A stretch of DNA of 64,000 nt, taken from NCBI RefSeq assembly GCF_000715075.1, contig NC_134082.1:102526399-102590398 (forward strand), read 5' to 3'. Source of the DNA: Nicotiana tabacum (lineage: Eukaryota > Streptophyta > Magnoliopsida > Solanales > Solanaceae). A model generated the notes under the pieces. The model saw nothing but the letters and a program-made list of their open reading frames with translations, made no database searches and had not been told where the DNA came from. This document shows, piece by piece, positions 10,939 through 21,992 of the stretch; positions within the stretch are counted from its first letter, which is position 1; each line of letters opens with the position of its first letter. The position numbers were made by a program, and so were the translations under genes.

Positions 10939-11196
10939 CAACCGTTCGTCCTCGAACGGACAAAAGAAAGAAGTACCTGAGTCGGGAAATAAATGAGGAT
11001 AACGGCTCCGCATATCGGACTCGGACTCCCAGGTCGATGCCTCAGGAGGTTGACCTCTCCAATGAACACGCACCGAAAGAAAACTCTTCGACCTCAACTG
11101 TCGAACATGTCGGTCTAGAATAGCCACCGGCTCCTCCTCATATGACAGATCCTTGTCCAATTGGACAGTGCTGAAATCTAACACGTGCGATGGATC
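10933..11196 (-). pseudogene. Chromodomain at integrase C-terminus (Tekay-type)
   Basis: Eighty-odd codons containing AILDRHVRQLRSKSFLSVRV, followed by HWRGQPPEASTWESESDMRS and YPHLF. This is the chromodomain form of plant chromovirus integrases, including the W..HW and E.STWE landmarks. It is thought to direct integration to particular chromatin. It is in the same frame as the integrase upstream, separated by a single stop at 11,197-11,199. A stop before PPT sequence ends the polyprotein. Confidence 0.75.
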
Positions 11197-11787
11197 TCAG
11201 CGATACTTCCGGAGCATAGATACATGAAACACGGGATGCACAGCTGACAATCTAGGTGGCAAGGCAAGTCTATAAGCCACCTCTCCCACGCGATCAAGAA
11301 TCTCAAATGGACCGATGAACCTAGAGCTGAACTTGCCCTTCTTCCCAAATCTCATCACGCCCTTCATAGGCGATACACGGAGCAATACCCGCTCCCCAAC
11401 CATGAAAGCAACATCTCTGACCTTGCGGTCTGCATAACTCTTTTGTCTGGACTGAGCTGTACGAAGTCTATCCTGAATAATCCTGACCTTGTCCAAGGCC
11501 TCTTGAACTAGAGCCGTACCCAATAATCGAGCCTCTCCCGGCTTAAACCATCCAACTGGAGACCGACATCGCCTACCATACAACGCCTCATACGGAGCCA
11601 TCTGAATGCTGGACTGGTAGCTGTTGTTGTAGACGAACTCTGCTAAAGGCAAAAACTGGTCCCACGAGCCTCCAAAATCAATGACACAGGCTCGGAGCTT
11701 GTCCTCAAGAATCTAAATAGTCCTCTCGGACTGACCGTCCGTCTGGGGATGAAATGTTGTACTCAACTCAACCTGGGTGCCCAACTC
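11197..11787 (-). pseudogene. Integrase C-terminal region (Tekay-type)
   Basis: Contains the end of the catalytic core, FHPQTDGQSERTI (the conserved Glu of DDE), then MPLAEFVYNNSYQSSIQMAP with the family's PYEALYGRRCRSP, a GPFEILDRVGEVAYRLALPP GPY/F-type module, and HPVFHVSMLRKY. Two in-frame stops fall upstream of the Met at 11,652 (after SERTI near 11,713, and at 11,786). The frame itself is unbroken with the RT/RNase H to the right. Confidence 0.85.
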
Positions 11788-12159
11788 TCACTGAACCGCT
11801 CTCCAGAAATGCGAGGTAAACTGCGTACCCCGATCCGAAATGATAGATAGCGGCACCCCATGAAGGCGAACAATCTCCCTGATATAAATCTCGGCTAACC
11901 TTTCGGACGAATAGGTGGCTGCAACAGGAACAAAATGCGCTGATTTGGTCAGCCTATCAACCATGACCCAAACTTCATCAAACTTTTTCCGAGTCATCGG
12001 AAGTCCAGTAACGAAATCCATCGTAATCCTCTCCCACTTCCACTCGGGAAGTGCAATCCTCTAAAATAGACCACCAGGTATTTGATGCTCGTACTTAACC
12101 TGCTGACAATTCAAACACCGAGCCACATGCACATTGATGTCTTTCTTCATCTTACGCCA
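11788..12159 (-). pseudogene. Integrase catalytic core (Tekay-type)
   Basis: From CLNCQQVKYEHQIPGGLF through ITMDFVTGLPMTRKKFDEVW to GVPLSIISDRGTQFTSHFW. The first two catalytic aspartates (MDFVTGLP; ISDRGTQF) are visible, and the third residue (Glu) lies in the next segment. Stops occur at about 12,061 (in GLF*RIALPEW) and at 11,786. The integrase would insert the cDNA into host DNA. Confidence 0.85.
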
Positions 12160-12645
12160 CTAATAGTGCTGTCTCAGATCCTGATACATCTTCGCGGTGC
12201 CCGGGTGAATAGAATATCGAGAACTGTGGGCCTCCGCTAAGATCAACTCTCGAATCCCATCAACATTGGGCACACAAACTCGCTCCTGCAATCTCAATAC
12301 ACCATCATCATCTAAGGTTACTTTCTTGGCACTTCCACGCTGCACCGTGTCTTTCAAGACACACAAATGGGGATCCTCAAACTGCCGCTCGCGGATACGC
12401 TCTAATAGTGAGGAACGAGCAACCGTGCAAGCTAACACTCTGCTAGGCTCAGAAATATCCAACCTCACAAGACGATTGGCCAAGGCCTGAACATCCAAAG
12501 CAAGCGATCTCTGGCTGACTGGAATATAAGCAAGACTACCCATGCTGGCGGACTTCCTGCTCAATGCATCGGCCACCACATTGGCCTTCCCCGGGTGGTA
12601 TAAGATAGTAACATCACAATCCTTTAGCAACTCTAACCACCTCCT
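12160..12645 (-). pseudogene. RNase H end to integrase zinc finger (Tekay-type)
   Basis: Starts just after the stop at 12,646 with RRWLELLKDCDVTILYHPGK, then ANVVADALSRKSASMGSLAY, the classical end of Ty3/gypsy RNase H, followed by a linker and the H2C2 zinc-finger start AEAHSSRYSIHPGTAKMYQD. It ends at a stop after DLRQHY. Same frame as its neighbours, so only nonsense changes separate the domains. Confidence 0.85.
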
Positions 12646-13317
12646 CTACCTCAAATTCAACTCTTTCTGCTTGAATAGATACTGAAGACTCTTGTGATCA
12701 GTGTAAACCTCACACGTCACGCCATATAAGTAATGCCTCCAGATCTTCAAGGCATGAACAATGGCTGCCAACTCGAGATCATGAACCGGATAATTCTTCT
12801 CGTGGATCTTCAACTGCCTCGAAGCATAAGCAATGACTTTGCCTTCCTGCATCAACACTGCACCAAGCCCAATACGAGACGCATCACAATAGACCGTATA
12901 TGGCCCTGAACCTGTGGGCAAAACCAATACAGGTGTCGTAGTCAGAGCCATCTTGAGCTTCTGAAAGCTCACCTCACACTCGTCCGACCACCTGATCTGG
13001 GCACCCTTCTGGGTCAATCTGGTCATAGGGGATGCAATGGATAAAAACCCCTCCACGAACCGACGATAGTAACCTACTAACCCCAGGAAACTCCGAATCT
13101 CCGCAGCTGAAGCTGGTCGAGGCCAGTTCTTGACTGCCTCTATCTTCTTCGGGTCTATCTGAATACCTGCTACTGATATGACATGACCCAGGAATGCGAC
13201 CGAACTCAACCAAAACTCGTACTTTGAGAACTTAGCATAAAATTGACTACCCTTCAGGGTCTGAAGAACCACTCTGAGGTGCTGGTCATGCTCCTCCTGC
13301 ATAGACAGCTTAAGATA
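12646..13317 (-). pseudogene. RT C-terminus and RNase H (Tekay-type), truncated
   Basis: Begins mid-RT at [20 protein letters not shown], continues [20 protein letters not shown] and [19 protein letters not shown], then RNase H with [20 protein letters not shown] (Asp), [20 protein letters not shown] (Glu) and [11 protein letters not shown] (Asp). The RT palm with its YxDD box is missing, because the homology breaks at about 13,315 into pararetrovirus DNA. It ends in a stop (ELNLR*RRWLE) consistent with CAG to TAG. Confidence 0.9.
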
Positions 13318-15712
13318 GATAAGCTTAAAGAAAGGTCCCAAGTAGGTGACTTTTGTACCCAGTTTGGTTTACCCGGAACTTCCACTCAAAATAGGAAGAA
13401 GAAAACCAAATATCATAGGTACCCTAACCCGGATAGCCCGTATAAGAAAAAGAGGTCTAGATATAGGCCTAAGGAAGAACGTGATACTAGAAAAGCGAAC
13501 AGGAAATCTACTCGATTTGCGAAGAATAGATCCAAACGTGATCTCGCTGATATTAAGTGTTATAAGTGTGGAAAGTTTGGTCATATTTCTCCAAACTGCA
13601 AGCTTCAAAAGCTAAAAACCTTAGAACTCGATGATGAGTTACACGATAAGGTTTATGGCTTGTTATACACTTCGGGATCAGAATCTGACTATTACTCAGA
13701 GACTGAATCTGAAGCTGAAGTTGAGTTAATTGATTTTTCTGATAATAATAAAAATGTAGATATTTCTTGCACTACATGCAAAAATGATATTTGTGCTTGT
13801 GATAGTGATGAATTTTATAAATTGAAATCACAATTTGATGATCTTAATATAAAAACTATTACATCTGACAATGTAATAGAACTTTTAAAAGAAGTTACTG
13901 ATGAAAAACTTCGTGAAAAAATTATTACTTTAGCTGCAAGTTCAAGTTCTAGTAGTTCAAAATCTGTTGAAAAATACAAAAACGAATTTGAACACTTTGC
14001 ACCATATTCTTTATCTGAAATAAATAGAAGACTTCAAAAGTCCACTACTCCTAGTCGAGATACTTCTTTTGATGATTTAAAAGAAGAAATAGAAAATTTG
14101 AAAAGAGATATTAAGTCTCTTAAGCAAAATCAAATGATTTGTGATCACCGTATTACTCAAATTGAGACGAATAATTCTCTACCTGAATCTTCGACTAAAG
14201 GATTTTCTGATTTTTCTAATGATAAAGGAAAAGAAATTTCTGATGAAAAATCTGATTTATTTTTAGGTATGATGCAAATTATTACTGCACACAAATGGTA
14301 TATTAAATGTACTATTTTGATTGATAATAATTTTTCTATAACTGATATAGCTATGATTGATAGTGGTGCAGATGTAAGCTGCATTCAGGAAGGATTGATT
14401 CCTACTAGATATTTTCAAAAGACTACTCATTTGGTAAAATCCGCTTCTGGTCATGCTTTAGATATAGAGTACAAATTGCCTAATACTCATATTTGCCAGA
14501 ATAAAGTCTGTATTCCACATTTCTTCTTTTTGGTAAAAAACCAGTTATACCCTCCAATCATACTTGGAACACCTTTTATTAATGCTATTTATCCGTTTAA
14601 TAATATAGATGAACATGGTTTTTCTGCTAATTATCAAGATAAAAAGATAAGCTATTCCTTTGTTACAGATCCCGTAACTAGAGATATTAATGCCTTGATT
14701 AATATGAAACAAAGGCATGTTGATTCATTACAATTAGAAATTCTTAGTATGAATATATTCGATATTATACAATCTGCAAAAGTTCAGCAGAAGATTAAAT
14801 TGATTGCTGAAAAAATGGCCGTTGATGTTTGCGCCGATCACCCTAGTGCCTTTTGGAACAGGAAAAGGCATATTGTAACTCTTCCATACGAAGAAACCTT
14901 CTCTGAGGATGATATTCCTACTAAATCTCGACCTTGCCAGATGAATGCTGAGCTAGTTGAATTCTGCAAAAACGAGATTGATAGTTTGTTACAAAAGGGT
15001 TTGATAAAACCCTCAAAATCTCCTTGGTCATGTTCTGCCTTTTATGTTAATAATGCGGCAAAGAAGGAACGAGGTATTCCTCGCTTAGTCATAAATTATA
15101 AACCATTAAATAAACATCTGAAATGGATTAGGTATCCTATCCCTAATAAAAGGGACTTGCTATCCAGATTATATGACGCCAATATATTTTCAAAATTTGA
15201 TTTAAAATCTGGTTATTGGCAAATTCAAATATTTAAAGAGCATACTTATAGGACTGCTTTTAATGTTCCATTTGGGCAATATGAATGGAATGTTATGCCA
15301 TTTGGTTTGAAAAATGCCCCTTCTGAATTTCAAAAAATTATGAATGATATTTTTAACCCATATTTGGATTTTATCATCGTTTATATTGACGACATATTGG
15401 TATTTTCTAAAACTCTGGAGATGCATATTAAGCAGCTTGATATTTTCAAGAAAATTGTTATACAAAACGGTTTAGTAATCTCTAAGCCCAAGATGAGTCT
15501 ATTCCAAACAAGTGTTCGTTTTCTAGGTCATAATATTTGCCAGGGAAAAATTACCCCAATACAAAGATCTATTGATTTTGCCTCAAAATTTCCTGATGTT
15601 ATCACTGACAGGACTCAATTACAAAGATTTTTGGGAAGTCTAAATTATATTTCCCCTTTTTATAAAAGTTTGTCACGAGATCTAGCCCCTCTATACGATC
15701 GGCTAAAGAAAG
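13318..15712 (+). pseudogene. Endogenous pararetrovirus polyprotein (coat-PR-RT), truncated
   Basis: Integrated caulimovirid (plant pararetrovirus) sequence, similar in organisation to solendovirus/petuvirus-type polyproteins. The open frame formally runs 13,243-15,801, but its first ~25 codons are antisense Tekay DNA and its last ~30 are unrelated. Within the 852-residue frame, a basic region precedes a coat-type CCHC knuckle (C106, C109, H114, C119), then a very acidic stretch. The aspartic protease motif DSGAD has D373, and a LGTPF flap-like motif is near 440. The RT palm has YIDD at 714-717. RNase H is absent and the sequence diverges after APLYDRLKK. The open frame has no internal stops, unlike the nearby retrotransposons, which suggests recent insertion. 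No infectivity can be inferred from this fragment. Confidence 0.85.
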
Positions 15713-16178
15713 TCATCAAGAGATTTAAATTTAAAATCCTAAATCTCAGGAGGTCTTTGGATATGGGTAAGAATGTTTTGATCAACTGTTTTACTTCCTG
15801 AAGTGGAGGTAATATCAGTTGGTCCTTTCTTAGTACCCATTTTTTTTATTAAAATAGTCAAATCATCAAGTTTTTTATCAAGAGAACCAATATGTTCTCC
15901 TAAAATTTTAACATATAAGCCCAAATAATTGTTTTGAGAAATCAATTTATTAATTTCTGCAATACTAATAGCTGCCACATTATCATCAATAAATTTTTGA
16001 AAGGCAGTGAAAGTAATACCAGTATTATTAGGTAAAATAAAGGGAGCCTGAGGCGGATAAATTGCTTTAGTAATATTACCACTCCCGTCTTTATAAGATC
16101 TTTCTAATACCTTTATATAAAGAGGTAAATAAGTTGTTATAAACCAAGGAACAAAATACATAATTTGATTATGTAAGG
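15713..16178 (-). pseudogene. Second pararetrovirus-like fragment, inverted
   Basis: Minus-strand open stretch with IMYFVPWFITTYLPLYIKVL, FILPNNTGITFTAFQKFIDD and a heptad-like NKLISQNNYLGLYVKILGEH before a stop after RPPEI. Composition and position next to the polyprotein fragment suggest a caulimovirid protein, most likely the C-terminal part of the movement-protein region, with a coiled-coil tail. It points toward the polyprotein fragment (head-to-head), so the two pieces are not collinear with a viral genome. The domain assignment is from memory and tentative. Confidence 0.5.

Positions 16179-16237
<59 letters not shown>
16178..16237. repeat. (AC)n-(AT)n compound microsatellite
   Basis: About ten AC units run directly into about twenty AT units at the outer end of the inverted pararetrovirus fragment. 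AT-rich simple repeats at endogenous pararetrovirus borders have been reported in other plants. Confidence 0.9.
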
Positions 16238-16240
<3 letters not shown>

Positions 16241-16342
16241 AGTGAGCACTTCAGGTTTCTTACGATGCTCTAGGTGGTCGTGGTTCTCATATGTAGTATT
16301 CCGATTAGTTGCCCTATAGTGCACCACCAGCTCCTATCAGTG
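16238..16342. other. Short unassigned spacer
   Basis: About 105 bp between the microsatellite and the Tat LTR. No recognisable feature. One minus-strand frame reads HDHLEHRKKPEVLTK but is too short to assign. Confidence 0.3.
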
Positions 16343-16850
16343 TGTGAGCACGTGATTTTTGCCCTATATGAGAATTACTCCCAAAATTTCAAAACAAAAC
16401 AATTTTCCCTTGTGTGCAATTTTTGTGTTCTTCATGGCATTTCTGTGTAATTATTTGCATTTTTGTCTATGCATGTTTATTTGTTAGATTAATAAAAATA
16501 TAAAAATATATCGCATTTGCGTTTAATATTTAATTAAGTTTGTTTACAAAATGAAAAAATCATAAAAATAACGTACGCTGCATTTTTAGTACTTAATGTC
16601 CAAATTGTGTGATTTTCTCGTTAGTCGCTATTTAATTGTGTGTTAACTGTTATTGGGAGTTAATTTGCGCTTTTATAACTTAATTTAGTTCTTAATAATA
16701 GTTTAAGTATTTTTATAATTTAGTTTTAGAAAAATAAAAGAAGAAAAGAGAGCAAAAATATAAGGAAAGTCGGAATTGGGCCTCTTCTTCGATTTCAAGC
16801 CACAGGCCCAAAAAATGGCCCAATCTTCCCTACGACCCAGTCCATTTCGA

Positions 16851-16866
16851 ACTGGGTCGACCCAGT
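16851..16866. promoter_or_regulatory. Perfect 16-bp palindrome in Tat U3
   Basis: ACTGGGTCGACCCAGT is its own reverse complement and is flanked by further GACCCAGTCCAT copies. It is conserved in the 3' LTR at 34,162-34,177. Position in U3 suggests a protein-binding site; that is inference. Confidence 0.5.
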
Positions 16867-19800
16867 CCATAACCCAAAAGACCCAAACCCCCTTTGTCTT
16901 TCATTTTTTACAAAACAAAAACAAAACAAAAAAAAATAAAAGAAGAAAACCCTAGACTAAGTCATCCGCCCCCACCCCTCCTATCTTCTTCTTCTTCCTC
17001 TCTTTCTCCTCCTACCCTAAGCTCCTCCCATGGCAGCCCTTCCCCCTCACACCCCTGCCCCCCTCACGTCAACACACACACAACACAGCCACCCTCACCC
17101 CCACGACATCCCCTCGCTGCCATGGCTGCGTTTTTCAAGTTCGTCGAGCAACTTCTCCGCCACCATTGCTGCCCGTAGTTGCTTCTCCTGCTGCTGCTGC
17201 GTCTTCTTCTTCTCAGACATTGCTACTACTGCGTTCTTCATCCTTCATGTTGCTTCTGCGTCGTCCAAACAAACCACCACAACTACTGCCCACCGCGTCC
17301 AGCCATGGACGAGCTTCATCGAGCTCGAACTCGAGCTCCCATGGCTGCCGCTGCATCTTCTCCATTCGTGTTGCTGCTACTGTTCCGTGTTGCTGCTACT
17401 GTTTCATGTTGCTGCTACTGTTTTGTGTTGCTGCTAATTGCTTCTTACTGCTGCTGCTTCTTCATCTTCGTTTCTTTCGCCATGGCTGCCATCGCAGCTT
17501 GTCGCTTCTTCGTCTTCAAGTCCGTTTATGTCAAAGTTTCGTTGATTTCGTTTAAAGTTCGTTCGAGTTCGTCGTTGGTCATTTACGGTTAGTTGTTCTA
17601 AGTTTTATTTCGTCTGTAATTTGTTTGATATTTTCAGATTTGAAATTAGTATAAGTTTGTTTCATTTTTCTTATTTATTTTTAGATAGAAATTGTTAGTT
17701 TAATTATAATGTTGTTAGATTTAAGTTGAATATTCAATTAAATTATTTTTCAGTTTGTTTTATTAATTTAAAAGAATTTAATTTTAATATAGAAGAGTGT
17801 TAGTTTAAATCGTTTGAATCCGTTGTTTGTTGTTTAATATAGATTTAATGCATGTTCATTTTGTTTGAAGTTCGTTTTAATTCAGTAATTTAATGTGAAG
17901 TTATGTTTTGGTTTTAAATTTTTTTTCCTGATTCAATGTAGCTTTGCTATAATTTTGTTGGATTTAATTTCAAAAGATCATTTGATTATTTGAAGTTTAG
18001 TGATTTGAATATGTTTATTTGTTTTGTTTAAGCTTAATTCAAATTTGAATAAAATTTGCTTGTTATTGTTGTTGAAACTTTTCATTTATGTTCATACTTT
18101 GTTTGATTGTTCTTGAATCCGAAATTAGTATAAGTTTGATTTTCTGGTTTGTTGTTTATCATTTATGATTATTTCTTCAGTTTGTTTCATGATCTTGTTT
18201 AGTTTAATATAGAAATTGTTGGTTGTAATGTTGTTAGATTTAATTTTAAGTTCAAATGATTATTGAATTTAGAAATCTGAATATACTTGTTTGTTGTTGT
18301 TGAATCTGAAAGTAGGCTTGTTTGTTGTTAAAAATATTGTTCAATCAAAATAATTTTAGTTGTTTCTTTGTTGTTCATCATTTAGTTTGAATTTGTTGTT
18401 GAAAATTGTTTAGAAATTGGTCATATTTGCTGTATTTTGGTTGAAATTAATTAGGTGAATTGGTTATAGCTGATGGGGGTAGTTTGGTAATTTATAGTAC
18501 GTTCAGGGGTAGAATAGTAATTTCAGTAAGGTCAGAGAGGTATTTTTGGAATTAAAATTCCGAACATTTATTTATTTTGAGTGTTTTGTCCATTAAAATT
18601 AAGATAATATTAAAATAATCAATAATGGGGGGACAAGATATAATGGTGGGGAATAATACAATTGTTTAATATAAGCATGTGGGACAAGATATAATGTGAT
18701 ATTTATTTAATAAAGTGGGGGACAAAACATTAGGTAGTGAGATTAAAAGGGGATGAGTGGGAAGATAGTGGGTTTTATGTTTAAAAAATGCTGAAGGATG
18801 TTAATAAAGAGAGGAGACTTGATCAGATTTTGGGTAGAAAAAAAAGGAGAGAGAAAAAAAGAGAAAGAGAGAGAAAAAAAAAGAACTGAATATTGGAGAG
18901 TAAGAAAAATTCCGAAAATATTAAGACTTTCAAAAAAGAAAAATACAAAAATAAAAAGAGCTGGAAATTAAAAGAGAGAGTAGTATACACCTGATAAATA
19001 TTTTGATATACAGGTTCAGAAGTTAAAGGTTAAACATTGATTAGTCTTTCAAATCGGAAAAGATTCCCTTGGCTTCTGTCCGTTGTTTGTTATCGGTGTT
19101 TCCGGATTTTTATCTTGATTTTCAAATCTATCACTGGGATTTCTGTTGACTGGATTGCTGGTTATATTGCTGTTGTTGTGTTACGTATTACATTGTTGAC
19201 TTTCTTTTCTTACATTGGCAATACCAGGTACACCACTGTAATTTTGGCATTTTGTAAGCTGAAATAAAGAATGAAATTTTAAATTTTTAATTTAGCTTTT
19301 TCTTTCTTTTTTTATTAATTTTATTTAGGTAATTTCATGTATTATTATTCTGTAAATCGCCGTCGTTTTGCATAATTAGGCAAATAGTAGCGATGTATTA
19401 AATAATGCTTTGCTTTAACCTGATTATTAGGTAGTATATATTTAACCATGTTCATTATTGATTAAACTGTCTAATAATTAGAATAAGAAGAAAATAACGA
19501 AAAAATGACTTTATTAAATCAGTTTCGGCAAAATTGACTAAGTTCACTATTTATAAGGGTTTTAGTATCGCCAACATTAAGTTAATTGAAATCATGTAGT
19601 TAAATTTAGTTAAAACATGAATTTAATTTAATTTTGCGAATCAAGTATTAGGACATGATTTGGATTAAAACAAGGTTAGTTAAGGTTAAATTAATTAAAT
19701 TTTAAGAATACGCATTAGTAATCAAAATTGTTTCTAATTTTCAGTAGATGTAAATAATTAATTTCAATAGCTCAAGTTATCTAACAATACGATTTTAATC

Positions 19801-20332
19801 TGGTTATGGGATAATTAGTTTCTTTTAAAAAATTATTTGACAATTACATATTGTATTTATAATTACAATTTTAGTAATATTTCTTTCCACTAATATTTGT
19901 TTTAAACTAGTATTTAATATGTTATTTTTAAATATGTAAAGATTGATTTTATATTTATTGACAAAAAAAAATATGTAGTCATTTTAAGATATTCATAAAA
20001 TAAGAGAGGATTTCGCTAAAAAAAATAATATAAACAATACAAAAAAAAATTGCCGGGTCCTTCAATCTTATTTATTTATTTTTATTTATTTTTTTTAAAA
20101 AAATATACTTAGATTCTGGGATGGATCATTTAGTAAATTTCACGGTCTTACCAAAAAGTATAACAACGCGTAGTCTTTAGGCGCGTATTTAATAAGGGTA
20201 TTTTCTTAAATATGGGTGTGCATTTATGTAACTCAAATCTCAATCTTGGCGGAGTCAAAATGCGTCAACAAATCACGTGTACACTGGTTGTGACGTGATT
20301 CGAGATGCGTTTTCACGACGTTGCAATTCTTG

Positions 20333-20340
20333 TATAAAAT
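20333..20340 (+). promoter_or_regulatory. Candidate TATA box of Tat 5' LTR
   Basis: TATAAAAT follows a TGACGTGATTCG element (bZIP/as-1-like TGACG core, about 40 bp upstream) and lies ~370 bp before the LTR end. The same arrangement is kept at about 36,891 in the 3' LTR. Initiation about 30 bp downstream is predicted, not shown. Confidence 0.45.
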
Positions 20341-20710
20341 AATAATAATAACAATAATGATAAAGGCGGGTCAAAGTTAAATTTGCATATAAATTCTTAA
20401 TTATTTTTAAAAAAAATCAGATAAATAAGCCAAATATAATAGTTGAGCGACCGTGCTAGAACCACGAAACTCGGGAATGCCTAATATCTTCTCCCGGGTT
20501 AACAGAATTACTTATCCGGATTTCTGGTTCGCAGACTGTAATACAGAGTCATTCTTTTCCTCGATCGGGATTAAAATTGGTGACTTGGGACACCCTAAAT
20601 CTCCCAAGTGGCGACTCTGAAATAAATAAACAAATCCCGTTTTGATTGTCCTTTAATTGGAAAAAACTCCTTCACCCCTCGCGGGGCGGAAAAAGGAGGT
20701 GTGACAGCTC

Positions 20711-20728
20711 TGGCGACTCTGATGGGGA
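20711..20728 (+). promoter_or_regulatory. Primer binding site of Tat element
   Basis: TGGCGACTCTGATGGGGA starts four bases after the LTR end. The TGG start (pairing to a tRNA CCA end) and the sequence resemble the PBS used by Ogre-type elements, usually attributed to tRNA-Arg; the tRNA identity is from memory. Confidence 0.6.
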
Positions 20729-21992
20729 AGAGTAACCCAGAACCATTGGTTCAGGGTTAGAAATTCGAGCTTAGATAAATTGTTATATTTGGCTTTATAT
20801 GATTTTTACATGTTTGAGCCTAATGTGCTAAATGCTGCTTTTACCGCTTTGATATTATTTTACTGTATATATAAATTGTGTTGAACCCTTCTCTCTTCAC
20901 CTCCGGGGATGTGCTTACTGGTTGAGACTCCCTATTCTGTTAGTGTCATACCCTGAAATAAAAAAAGAGGCTCGGATAAGTTACGAAGTCGGATGGCCTT
21001 TTGGTTCCCGGTAAGTTGCCCCTCCTCGACTTGAGTTGTCCGCTCGGGTACACAGTCTAGAACACCGACTCAGGTTTTGAACATAGAATAACATGACTTC
21101 ATGACGGATCCCTAGTAGGAAAGATTATTTGCATCATGTTGCATTTGACTTAGGGGACTCAATACAGGGGTTGGGTCCGTCTAGGACTAGCAACCTGAAA
21201 TGAAAAGACCATCCTGCTGCATCCTATTTGTGCTGTGCATTTATTCCGAACCCGCATGTTGACCGGTTTTTGAATCTCGGGAACGTTGGAAAATTGAAAA
21301 AAAAAAAGAAAAAAAGAGAAATAACAGTTAGGGAGTTAATTGATTATTTTAGAAAAACCCAGTGTCCAAGTACTGTTGGAACTCAGCCGATTTTTTTTTA
21401 AAAAAAATAAAATAAAATAAAATATATTTTACTTTTAAAATTGTTTGTTTACCCAAAAAAAAGCAGAAAGTGTGTAGGAAAAAAGTCCTTTATTTTAGTT
21501 TGCTTTGTTTTCAAAAAAAAAACGAAAAGGAAAAATAGTTTCTTTCGCTAAAAAAAAGGGGAAAATATGTTTGTTTTCAAAATCAGTTAGTTTATTTACC
21601 CGAACTACGCCAGTTTGATTCTCGCAGGGTGTGAGATACGTAGGCAACCCTCATCGGGTCCAACTTCCCATTTTGCAAAAACGACCAGAAAAGAAAAAAA
21701 TGACAAAATGTTGCCACTTTTATAAAAGAGTCAGGTGATGCCGTTTTTTGTAAAAATAGCCGAATGTTCCTAAGCGGGACGCTGGAAGGCTGACATTGCA
21801 TAAACGACCATCTTTGGTCATCATTTTTTTTTGATTTTTGACCGGTTCACCCTCGCAGCCTTAAAATCTTCGTTCTCGAAGTGCTAAAAGGAAACCAAGT
21901 CCATCATTTTGGAAAAAAAATCTTGGAAAGAACATACATAGTTTTATTTTGAGTCTAATAAAAGTTTTTCGTTGGCATAATCACCCTAATAA
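20729..21992 (+). other. Tat leader, non-coding
   Basis: Untranslated leader between PBS and ORF1. It holds A-rich stretches (21,290-21,560) and the first copy of a ~60-bp motif (GAACTACG...GATACGTAGGCA) at 21,602-21,662 that recurs three more times in non-coding parts of the element. No gene is seen. Confidence 0.6.

Larger units (their letters stand above)
7910..13317 (-). mobile_element. Tekay-type Ty3/gypsy chromovirus, 3' half
   Basis: Minus-strand retrotransposon with 3' LTR, PPT, chromodomain, integrase, RNase H and the C-terminal part of RT. Homology stops inside RT at about 13,315, where pararetrovirus sequence begins. The N-terminal RT, protease, gag and 5' LTR are not found anywhere to the right, so more than half of the element is missing. 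The chromodomain after integrase places it among chromoviruses. The sequence style ([34 protein letters not shown]) fits the Tekay/Del clade. Confidence 0.85.
16343..20706 (+). repeat. Tat/Ogre 5' LTR (4,364 bp)
   Basis: Begins TGTGAGCACGTGATTTTTGC and ends GGAGGTGTGACA, matching 33,656-37,262 closely along the whole length. The exception is a ~700-bp segment (about 19,003-19,707) missing from the 3' LTR. The LTR contains a 16-bp perfect palindrome in U3, a Ser/Cys-codon-rich GCTGCTGCT tract near 17.2-17.5 kb, long T-rich DNA, and a TATA box near 20,333. Short open frames inside it are not convincing genes. Confidence 0.95.

Noticed and set aside
16894..17592. Overlapping Ser/Cys/Leu-rich ORFs in the Tat LTR, repeated at 34,353-34,950
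   Set aside because: Three frames are simultaneously open because of GCTGCTGCT/CTTCTT composition. They lie in the LTR and differ in frame between the two LTRs, so protein coding is unlikely.
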